Position numbers and translations under genes: made by a program. From Nitrososphaerales archaeon TH526 (GTDB taxonomy: Archaea > Thermoproteota > Nitrososphaeria > Nitrososphaerales > Nitrososphaeraceae): a stretch of DNA of 5,588 bases. A model generated the notes under the pieces. The model worked only from the letters and a program-made list of their open reading frames with translations. It had not been told where the DNA came from and did not search any database. The DNA lies in NCBI GenBank assembly GCA_014523665.1, contig JAATVR010000005.1, positions 1 to 5,588 on the forward strand, given 5' to 3'. Shown here piece after piece: positions 1-4,067 of the stretch (within the stretch, counting starts at the first letter, position 1; each line of letters opens with the position of its first letter).

Positions 1-129
1 AAGTACTCTCCACTGAGCAAAAGTAATGCCGACTCTATTTCTTAACCTAATATCCATTGAACGTGAAAGAGATCTAGCGGTTCTGTTTATAATGAATCCA
101 GGATTAGTTTCATAATCAAAAGTTGACAT
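1..129 (-). CDS. MarR-family transcriptional regulator, N-terminal part (runs off left edge)
   Basis: The minus strand is open from an ATG at 127-129 to the window edge, giving 43 residues; an in-frame stop at 136-138 fixes that start. The peptide begins MSTFDYETNPGFIINRTARS and continues with RSMDIRLRN to VGITFAQWRVL at the edge. In MarR proteins helix 1 typically reads G(F/Y)LINR.AR..(R)..D..L and is followed by a T..QW.VL motif that opens helix 2; both are present (residues 10-32 and 36-43). MarR proteins are dimeric winged-helix DNA-binding repressors or activators that often respond to small phenolic or oxidising ligands. The wing and recognition helix lie outside the window, so the ligand class cannot be judged. 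The promoter just upstream contains palindromes that could be its own operator. The family call is from motif recognition; autoregulation is inference. Confidence 0.8.
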   Translation of the reverse strand, partial: MSTFDYETNPGFIINRTARSLSRSMDIRLRNRVGITFAQWRVL

Positions 130-130
130 A

Positions 131-175
131 GGGCTCTAATCCTTAGGACCCTAATCATTAGATATAAATCTTTAG
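131..175. promoter_or_regulatory. Cluster of CTAA/TTAG palindromes, putative MarR operator
   Basis: Three related dyads lie in tandem. At 136-146 is CTAATCCTTAG, inside a longer imperfect dyad at 131-151 with outer GGG/CCC arms (7 of 10 pairs match around centre 141). At 151-161 is CTAATCATTAG, a perfect 5-bp-arm palindrome centred at 156. At 165-174 is TAAATCTTTA, with 4-bp arms. All share AATCNTTAG, with starts 15 and 14 bases apart. The first two lie between the TATA-like box and the MarR start codon and cover the predicted transcription start, where a bound dimer would block initiation. MarR proteins commonly bind short palindromes in their own promoters. The repeats are seen directly; the operator role is inference. 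Confidence 0.5.
161..168 (-). promoter_or_regulatory. TATA-like box of the MarR-family gene
   Basis: Read on the minus strand this is TTTATATC, centred about 36 bases before the ATG at 129. With the usual archaeal spacing of about 26 bases from TATA box to transcription start, the mRNA would begin near 138-139 and have a leader of about 10 bases. The placement is inferred from sequence only. Confidence 0.5.
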
Positions 176-225
176 ACTTTGCTAAAGGCAAACAAGCCGT
201 TCGGCAAAAACAATGTTGACAACTC

Positions 226-351
226 ATGCGACCATACAAAGATAAAGCCAAGTGTCCCTTCAGTTGGGTATACGATTCTGAACATAAATGCCTAAAGATA
301 ACCACTGGTGACTCGAGATTAGATCTGCGTCTTCGCCTCACCATGATTTAG
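226..351 (+). CDS. Possible small protein, 41 residues, divergent from the MarR gene
   Basis: The ORF runs from an ATG at 226 to TAG at 349-351, with an in-frame TGA at 217-219 that fixes the start. It begins MRPYKDKAKCPFSWVYDSEH, then KCLKITTGDSR, and ends in an Arg/Leu-rich tail. Residue mix and codon choice look protein-like. It has Cys10, His20 and Cys22, too few for a confident zinc site. I do not recognise a family. It is divergent from the MarR gene and shares its promoter region: TATAAAT at 163-169 on the plus strand could serve it, although the leader would then be about 35 bases. No ribosome binding site is evident. It could instead be the remnant of a decayed gene or a chance ORF. 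The opposite strand is also open here but reads as Arg/Leu/Cys-rich low-quality sequence. Confidence 0.3.
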   Translation: MRPYKDKAKCPFSWVYDSEHKCLKITTGDSRLDLRLRLTMI

Positions 352-393
352 TGAGCTAACTCCTATACCTCAACTTAGATAGGCCTCATCTCT

Positions 394-398
394 AAAAA
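394..398 (-). terminator. Weak oligo-T tract after the 471-956 gene
   Basis: On the minus strand there is a T5 run in an AT-rich setting (ATTAATTATTTTTAGAG), about 73 bases past the stop of the 471-956 gene. Archaeal RNA polymerase terminates at oligo-T tracts without needing a hairpin. The run is short, so the call is weak. Confidence 0.25.
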
Positions 399-470
399 TA
401 ATTAATCCTCGCAAATTTGTCGGTCTGGGGGAAACTGGTAATTGAATACTCTTCAGATCTTGCTACCGGC

Positions 471-956
471 TCATAAGCATCTGTTAATTAAAGCTATTAT
501 CCTATGATAAGACGTGTTGGACATTTCGACCAGATGGGACTCTAAGTATACACATAGAAACTTGTCCGCTGTTTCAGTTATGGGAATGAAGCCCAATTTG
601 ATATTACTGGCAACGTCTAAAACATAAAATTCATTCATTTCGTAAATCCGAATGGCATGCTCCTTATCGGCCATATTACTATCATAAATTGAAGTACTTG
701 ATTTCATATCAAAGAAATGCTTTTTTACTATTTCATTTATCATTGGTGCAAGATGCTTGAAATATATGCTAACGACAACTTTATTCTCATAGTTACCAAT
801 ATAACAAAGTAATCTCCGTCTATTGGTGTCAGCATTTTTCTTTTCGTGACCGAGCAGAAGCTTTCCATTACTGTCCACAATCCCCGCAAAACTCACTTTC
901 TTGCTAACAGATAAAGCACTTATGCAGACTTCATGAAGAAAATCTCGTTCATGCAT
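471..956 (-). CDS. DUF6659/roadblock-like protein of unknown function
   Basis: This is a soluble protein of 161 residues starting at ATG 954-956. Residues 18-38 (SKKVSFAGIVDSNGKLLLG) resemble the strand-turn-strand of roadblock/LC7 domains and of the short archaeal DUF6659 proteins, in which a helix is followed by I.FAGV.D..GK...G. The C-terminal half (about 103-160) has IRIYEMNEFYVLDVAS, then a strand pair (LGFIPITET, FLCVYLESH) and a last helix, again compatible with that fold. No signal peptide, membrane segment or catalytic motif is visible. The gene is monocistronic and divergent from the small operon starting at 1092, with 135 bases between them. A TATA-like box lies about 37 bases before the start. 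In ammonia-oxidising archaea such proteins occur in many copies and their role is unknown. The family link is by motif impression only; no activity can be assigned. Confidence 0.6.
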   Translation of the reverse strand: MHERDFLHEVCISALSVSKKVSFAGIVDSNGKLLLGHEKKNADTNRRRLLCYIGNYENKVVVSIYFKHLAPMINEIVKKHFFDMKSSTSIYDSNMADKEHAIRIYEMNEFYVLDVASNIKLGFIPITETADKFLCVYLESHLVEMSNTSYHRIIALINRCL

Positions 957-986
957 TTTGCTAAGGCAAATGTATTACTGTCCCAT

Positions 987-1008
987 GTTAAATATTAACC
1001 ATTTGGTA
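987..1008 (-). promoter_or_regulatory. TATA-like box and adjoining dyad for the 471-956 gene
   Basis: On the minus strand GGTTAATATTTAAC (987-1000) is an AT-rich, nearly self-complementary TATA-like element about 37 bases before the ATG at 956, predicting a leader of roughly 10 bases. Next to it, ACCATTTGGT (998-1007 on the plus strand) is a short palindrome with 4-bp arms at the BRE side, where a regulator could act. Both are small and may be chance. Confidence 0.35.
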
Positions 1009-1060
1009 ATCGTTTAGCAGTAGAATCCTACAAACATTAAAATATGTCCCATTACTTATC

Positions 1061-1091
1061 ATGTTTTTAACTTTATTATTAAATTATTTGA
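1061..1091 (+). promoter_or_regulatory. AT-rich promoter of the two-gene small operon
   Basis: The 30 bases before the ATG at 1092 are almost pure A/T, including TTTTTAACTTTATTATTAAA. An element near 1063-1072 sits about 25 bases before the ATG, which would give a leaderless or nearly leaderless mRNA. No Shine-Dalgarno sequence is visible. The exact TATA position cannot be resolved by eye. Confidence 0.35.
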
Positions 1092-1238
1092 ATGAAATCT
1101 ATAATAGATATTGTGTACTTTACGGGGTTAGCAACCAAATATCCAAATCAATTTGCGAGACCTCTTATGAAGATGGCCATAAGGTTCCTTTCATTAATAA
1201 TATATTGTGTCGGCATATATATTCTGATTAGGCAATGA
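1092..1238 (+). CDS. Small single-helix membrane protein, 48 residues
   Basis: The ORF runs from ATG 1092-1094 to TGA 1236-1238; an in-frame TGA immediately before the ATG fixes the start. The N-terminal half is polar and mixed (MKSIIDIVYFTGLATKYPNQ, then FARPLMK). Residues about 29-46 (AIRFLSLIIYCVGIYILI) form a good transmembrane helix, ending in RQ. Positive residues precede the helix and a short basic tail follows. The stop overlaps the start of the next gene as ATGA, the typical arrangement for translational coupling, and this supports both ORFs as real. I do not recognise a family. It may be a small membrane partner or anchor for the Cys/His-rich protein encoded next; that is inference from the overlap alone. 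Its size explains why a standard gene caller could miss it. Confidence 0.5.
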   Translation: MKSIIDIVYFTGLATKYPNQFARPLMKMAIRFLSLIIYCVGIYILIRQ

Positions 1239-1393
1239 AGGTTACTGACGTATGGGGAAAGGAATCAGAACCAATCTGTACTTATTATCGATGTAAGCAC
1301 AAATTTTCTGAACACGGTACTCGTCTCTGCCGATGCAAACATCCACAGAACACAGTTATTGGCGTGACTGGTTTGCTGGAAACGCGATATTAA
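1235..1393 (+). CDS. Cys/His-rich small protein, likely zinc-binding, 52 residues
   Basis: The ORF runs from ATG 1235-1237, overlapping the previous stop by 4 bases (ATGA), to TAA 1391-1393. It begins MKVTDVWGKESEPICTYY. Its centre holds seven potential metal ligands: Cys15-x4-Cys20-x-His22-x4-His27-x4-Cys32-x-Cys34-x-His36, with repeated CKH elements. The tail is TVIGVTGLLETRY. Such ligand density in so short a protein strongly suggests a metal-bound mini-domain rather than a chance ORF. The pattern matches no classic zinc finger that I can name with certainty. It is co-transcribed with, and translationally coupled to, the small membrane protein, so the two may work together at the membrane. 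Zinc or other metal binding is inference, and the function is unknown. An iron-sulfur or heme role is less likely but not excluded. Confidence 0.6.
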   Translation: MKVTDVWGKESEPICTYYRCKHKFSEHGTRLCRCKHPQNTVIGVTGLLETRY

Positions 1394-1461
1394 AGTCTAT
1401 GATCCCTGATGATGGGGTTGGCGGAACTCATGAAGCGTGACCAATTAATAAGGACCATCAT

Positions 1462-1467
1462 AAAAAA
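1462..1467 (-). terminator. Oligo-T tract after the PsbP-like gene
   Basis: On the minus strand ATAATTTTTTATGA contains a T6 run about 65 bases past the stop of the 1533-2132 gene. Together with the plus-strand run at 1495-1500 it forms a bidirectional terminator in the convergent spacer; the two predicted transcripts would overlap by some 30 bases at their 3' ends. Confidence 0.4.
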
Positions 1468-1494
1468 TTATCCAAAATTAAGTATAATCTGATA

Positions 1495-1500
1495 TTTTTT
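1495..1500 (+). terminator. Oligo-T tract after the small operon
   Basis: A T6 run (GATATTTTTTAGAC) lies about 100 bases past the stop at 1393 and just before the end of the convergent 1533-2132 gene. It fits an archaeal oligo-T terminator for the plus-strand operon. No stable hairpin precedes it. Confidence 0.4.
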
Positions 1501-1532
1501 AGACAAAAGATGCCAATTGCTCCATGGTATCT

Positions 1533-2132
1533 TTACAGAAACTTTAACGAATCTAACATTGACTGTATAATCGGCAAGTATGATTCATATTTTTCTGGAT
1601 AGGCTTTATAGGTGATTACATAGACCAGATTTTCAGGTTTTACAACTATTTGCATTGCGGTCCTTTTTGCATCGTTATCATCCGTCGCGCTAAAAGAAAT
1701 CTCATAAGCATCCAAGCTATTCAGTTTTGACTGACCTGAGCTCAACAGAGTAAAATCTCGAGTAGCTTGTTTAAGATCGGTAATTATTCCCTTTGCCAAA
1801 GAATCCAATGTGGAATATGCAGATGATATATTGTGTGACTTTATACCTAGTCCAGCTGGGAAAGAAGGTGAATCACTTTCGCGTGGGGCTATAAATGTGA
1901 CCTGATCCTGACTTATTTTCGATCTTTCCCAATTGCTAGGATATTTGATCACCAACCCAAGTCCCCGGTCTTCAAAGGTGACTAAATTATCTGCCGTAGG
2001 GGGGGTGTGAATAAAGGCAAAAAGATCAGGAATAGCGGGATATGCGATGAAGAGTGGAACAAAAAAAATGATAACATAGCCAATAGTTCTGCGATAGTGG
2101 CGACCATATTGAGGCCAATAAAATTCAACCAT
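1533..2132 (-). CDS. Membrane-anchored PsbP-like domain protein
   Basis: This protein has 199 residues. A short basic N-terminus (RHYRR, 11-15) precedes a hydrophobic segment at about 16-37 (TIGYVIIFFVPLFIAY), then a Pro-rich linker. The rest is outside the membrane and PsbP/MOG1-like: FEDRGLGLVIKYPSNWE (53-69) is the typical opening, followed by VTFIAP (78-83), a helix at 106-125, a strand AYEISFSAT (142-150), and the closing motif YVITYKAYPEKYESYLPII with a final helix (171-198). Archaeal ammonia oxidisers carry many secreted or anchored proteins of this fold. The name comes from photosystem II, but no photosynthetic role is implied. The segment lacks an obvious cleavage site, so anchoring facing the pseudoperiplasm is likelier than secretion. 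It is monocistronic and convergent with the small operon. Fold assignment is fairly sure; function is unknown. Confidence 0.75.
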   Translation of the reverse strand: MVEFYWPQYGRHYRRTIGYVIIFFVPLFIAYPAIPDLFAFIHTPPTADNLVTFEDRGLGLVIKYPSNWERSKISQDQVTFIAPRESDSPSFPAGLGIKSHNISSAYSTLDSLAKGIITDLKQATRDFTLLSSGQSKLNSLDAYEISFSATDDNDAKRTAMQIVVKPENLVYVITYKAYPEKYESYLPIIQSMLDSLKFL

Positions 2133-2165
2133 AGTAGTAAATGAGATCCGTCATAATTGAGATTT

Positions 2166-2175
2166 CCATATATTA
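2166..2175 (-). promoter_or_regulatory. TATA-like box of the PsbP-like gene
   Basis: On the minus strand TTAATATATGG lies about 38 bases before the ATG at 2132. Archaeal spacing would place the transcription start near 2145 and leave a leader of about 13 bases. No Shine-Dalgarno sequence is seen. Confidence 0.45.
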
Positions 2176-2410
2176 ACACTTTACTAGCTAAGATCCGGTT
2201 CGCTCGTTCTAAGCATTCTATTGCTAACCTATGAATAAAATGAGCATATCGAAAAGTTAGAACAGTTGTAACATTAGGGTATGCATCTTTGCCCAAGGGG
2301 CTATCTTGTTTTTGAAACAAAAACCGTCATTCTTCATCTCGTGTTTGAAAAACAGACCTTTATGGACTGAATTGGCGAGTACTATTCCTATCTGATTCTG
2401 GCCAAATTGC

Positions 2411-2418
2411 TTTATAAG
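2411..2418 (+). promoter_or_regulatory. TATA-like box of the flavoprotein gene
   Basis: TTTATAAG is centred about 48 bases before the ATG at 2463. Archaeal spacing predicts transcription starting near 2438-2442 and a leader of about 20-25 bases, which is almost exactly the span of the inverted repeat at 2437-2463. Confidence 0.5.
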
Positions 2419-2436
2419 GAATTGGAAAATGTTAAG

Positions 2437-2463
2437 TAGATTCTCCTCCAACAAGAGAATCTA
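2437..2463. repeat. Perfect 9-bp inverted repeat abutting the flavoprotein start codon
   Basis: TAGATTCTC (2437-2445) and GAGAATCTA (2455-2463) are perfectly complementary around a 9-base loop, CTCCAACAA. The last base of the right arm is the A of the start ATG. In RNA the stem could extend by a G-U pair (2436 with 2464). Because the predicted transcription start falls at the left arm, the element could act as DNA operator over the start site, or as a 5'-end RNA hairpin hiding the start codon. The repeat is observed; either role is inference. Confidence 0.6.
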
Positions 2464-3392
2464 TGTCAAAATCCCAAACCCCTATCCTGGAGTGGCAGAT
2501 AAAGGATAGAATAAAAGAAACTCCCGATGCTTATACTTATGTATTTTCTCCTTTATCGGCATCAGATCGATTTACGTTTAACATAGGAGAATTTGTGACG
2601 ATCAGAGTGCTATTGAAAAGACCCACATCTTCTGGAGGCATTGAGGAGACAGAAGTTGAAAGAGCATATTCACTCGCGTCCTCTCCAACAAGGAATAATA
2701 TTGAACTAACGATAAAGGATGAAAAACCATATGGTTACATTAATCCAGTCATCGGCAAAGCAGACGGGTTTGCAGCATACTTTTTTGAGCAATTCAAAAT
2801 AGGCGATAGAATTTCTGTCAAGTATAGCAAGGCAAGAGAACCCTTTCTCTCGAAAATCGCATCTGGAGTAGAGAAGGATATTGCATATTGGTCAGGATCA
2901 AATGGTGCCGAGTGCGCCCGATGTCTCTTACAATATATGGAAGATCGGAAAGATTTGGATATTCGACTCGTATTATTTTACAGTAACCCTAGACTTTATT
3001 CGCTTGAAGATAAGAGCTTGGTGGGTGTGATCTATTACAACTGGTTATTAGATATGGCAAGAAAGCTCGATAATTTCAAAGTAGTTTTCACTTTTACGAG
3101 ATATGATGAGACAACTTTGAATTCCGACCATCCGAGGATATCCTACAGGAAGGGCAGATTCTTTAAAGATGAGGAAGGCAAAGCTGAACGGACTCTCCAA
3201 AAGTTTCACGGAAATGCTGAATCGGCATTTAATCCCATATGTGGAAGCAGCGGATTCATTAATGGAATTGTGAAGCTCAAGACTGGGTCCATAACTAGAG
3301 GAAGAGGGATAATGCAAGAGTTGATCGAAATCGAGGGGGTAAAACCAGAGAAGATTGACAAGGAACAGTTCTATCTAGATGTATCCAAGTGA
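2463..3392 (+). CDS. Ferredoxin-NADP reductase-like FAD flavoprotein, degenerate NAD(P) site
   Basis: The protein has 309 residues and starts at ATG 2463. The N-terminal half is an FAD-binding beta barrel: FNIGEFVTIRV (39-49) and RAYSLASSP (67-75), the RxYSxxS flavin motif, followed by IELTIK. The C-terminal half matches the nucleotide-binding domain: DIAYWSGSNGAECARCLLQY (139-158) stands where GGxGxxP is normally found, then LVLFYSNPR (169-177), KVVFTFTR (206-213) and ICGSSGF (259-265) in place of CGPPGF. The family moves electrons between NAD(P)H and a ferredoxin, heme or iron-sulfur partner. Here the Gly-rich loop has lost the second glycine and the proline, so cofactor use or activity may differ. 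No membrane segment or iron-sulfur cysteines are visible. It is monocistronic, divergent from the PsbP-like gene and convergent with the zinc-ribbon gene 67 bases on. Superfamily is confident; partner and reaction are unknown. Confidence 0.8.
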   Translation: MSKSQTPILEWQIKDRIKETPDAYTYVFSPLSASDRFTFNIGEFVTIRVLLKRPTSSGGIEETEVERAYSLASSPTRNNIELTIKDEKPYGYINPVIGKADGFAAYFFEQFKIGDRISVKYSKAREPFLSKIASGVEKDIAYWSGSNGAECARCLLQYMEDRKDLDIRLVLFYSNPRLYSLEDKSLVGVIYYNWLLDMARKLDNFKVVFTFTRYDETTLNSDHPRISYRKGRFFKDEEGKAERTLQKFHGNAESAFNPICGSSGFINGIVKLKTGSITRGRGIMQELIEIEGVKPEKIDKEQFYLDVSK

Positions 3393-3459
3393 ATGTGAGC
3401 CCTTGTCGATAGATATGACCTTGGCAGATTCGATCGTTGGAATGATTGCATCTGGCCGT

Positions 3460-3804
3460 CTAGAAGGTAGCCCTTTTTGCCTGAGAACCACAAGAGGCGC
3501 ATTTTGCGCCTTTTACACGTGATCCACATGACATGCAGAAATATTTCAGTGATATCTTTGATTCTGTTGGTGCAATCCTTCCTCCGGCCTTCTCATCGCT
3601 AAATCCGAGATTTCTTAAAGCGTTCTGCTGGCTTCTCCTTATATAAAATACTAAACCAACAAGTACAATGATGTTAAGCGAAAGACCAGCAATGAAACCG
3701 AAATAGTAGGTCAATACTAAACCTAAGAGAAAGCTACCTGCAATTAGGGCTATCTGCTTGGCCCAGACCCCCTTCAGCTTATTGGTTGACAAAGTATTCC
3801 ACAT
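3460..3804 (-). CDS. Two-helix membrane protein with C-terminal zinc ribbon
   Basis: The protein has 114 residues. Two hydrophobic segments at about 16-34 (KQIALIAGSFLLGLVLTYY) and 37-55 (FIAGLSLNIIVLVGLVFYI) form a helical hairpin. A basic linker (RRSQQNALRNLGF, 56-68) follows, with a C-terminal zinc ribbon of two knuckles: CMSC (Cys90, Cys93) and CASC (Cys102, Cys105), eight residues apart. By the positive-inside rule (KLK at 9-11, RR at 56-57) both ends face the cytoplasm, leaving the ribbon inside. Small proteins of this plan are common in archaea and generally unnamed; the ribbon probably binds a protein or stabilises a complex. It ends convergently with the flavoprotein gene and is divergent from leuA. 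The architecture is clear; the function is unknown. Confidence 0.75.
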   Translation of the reverse strand: MWNTLSTNKLKGVWAKQIALIAGSFLLGLVLTYYFGFIAGLSLNIIVLVGLVFYIRRSQQNALRNLGFSDEKAGGRIAPTESKISLKYFCMSCGSRVKGAKCASCGSQAKRATF

Positions 3805-3815
3805 ATATATCTGAA

Positions 3816-3830
3816 TTAATAATATTTACA
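3816..3830 (-). promoter_or_regulatory. TATA-like box giving a probable leaderless mRNA for the zinc-ribbon gene
   Basis: On the minus strand TGTAAATATTATTAA lies about 12-26 bases before the ATG at 3804. Usual archaeal spacing would place transcription start at or within a few bases of the ATG, so the mRNA is probably leaderless, in line with the lack of a Shine-Dalgarno sequence. Confidence 0.45.
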
Positions 3831-3932
3831 AGTTAGCGTCTGATCCATATTTCTGCAAAAAAAGCTCATTTCATTTTGGTTGTCCAATGAATTACTTTAC
3901 AGAACTTGGGATGGGGATAAACTCATCTAGCT

Positions 3933-3945
3933 ACCTATCATAGGT
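3933..3945. repeat. Short palindrome upstream of leuA
   Basis: ACCTATCATAGGT has perfect 6-bp arms around one central base, in the 263-base divergent spacer between the zinc-ribbon gene and leuA, about 130 bases before the leuA start. It has the size of a dimeric-regulator operator. It is distant from the likely leuA promoter and a palindrome this short can occur by chance. Confidence 0.25.
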
Positions 3946-4021
3946 TTTACCGACATTCATTTCTGGTTGACATTTCGGTTGTGAATTGAGATCCTCCGGC
4001 TTACTTGTGCGTGCGAAAGTG

Positions 4022-4032
4022 ATTAATTTACG
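4022..4032 (+). promoter_or_regulatory. Possible TATA-like box of leuA
   Basis: ATTAATTTACG is centred about 42 bases before the TTG at 4068; usual spacing would start transcription near 4050 and leave a leader of about 15-18 bases. AGGA at 4052-4055, 12 bases before the TTG, could be a weak ribosome binding site. A second AT-rich element (TTTAAATT, 4062-4069) would start the mRNA after the TTG and is less consistent with the reading frame. Confidence 0.35.
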
Positions 4033-4067
4033 AAGGAAGGCATGGTAGGGCAGGAAATAAGTTTAAA

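Larger units (their letters stand above)
2133..2462. other. Gene-poor 330-base divergent spacer
   Basis: This region holds the promoters of the PsbP-like gene (left) and the flavoprotein gene (right) and no gene I can support. Contents seen are a 29-codon plus-strand ORF at 2281-2370 (MHLCPRGYLVFETKTV..., no promoter or family), and a small 7-bp-arm hairpin GTTTTTGAAACAAAAAC at 2308-2324. There is also a minus-strand reading frame that needs a TTG start eight bases from the flavoprotein ATG. These could be remnants of a decayed gene. No tRNA or repeat array is present. Confidence 0.5.

Noticed and set aside
87..344. 85-codon frame on the minus strand
   Set aside because: The product is Arg-, Leu- and Cys-rich with no family likeness. 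It overlaps the MarR start in another frame and covers its promoter and palindromes.
980..1052. GTCCCAT repeated at 980-986 and 1046-1052
   Set aside because: A 7-base direct repeat at 66 bases distance is expected by chance in this length of sequence and has no symmetry relative to the two promoters.
1399..1440. 13-codon ORF after the small operon
   Set aside because: It is too short, with no ribosome binding site, overlap or composition to support it.
2185..2225. tRNA-like GGTTCG stretch
   Set aside because: The loop TTCGCTC lacks the invariant A of the T-loop and no acceptor or anticodon stem can be formed around it.
1982..2320. 112-codon frame on the minus strand
   Set aside because: It overlaps the PsbP-like gene's start in a different frame, where the PsbP-like frame has clear domain features. 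The hydrophobic tail is the shifted reading of that gene's membrane segment.
2257..2454. 65-codon frame on the minus strand
   Set aside because: It needs a TTG start eight bases from the divergent flavoprotein ATG, its promoter would lie inside that gene, and no family is recognised.
3048..3317. 89-codon minus-strand frame
   Set aside because: It is antisense to the flavoprotein's nucleotide-binding domain and has no promoter of its own.
3415..3522. About 35-codon plus-strand frame beginning MTLADSIVGMIAS
   Set aside because: Most of it is antisense to the zinc-ribbon end of the 3460-3804 gene, whose four conserved cysteines show the minus strand is the coding one.
3887..3943. 18-codon ORF (MNYFTELGMGI...) upstream of leuA
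   Set aside because: It could be a leader peptide, but it has no leucine run and no structured sequence after it, so chance is the simpler reading.
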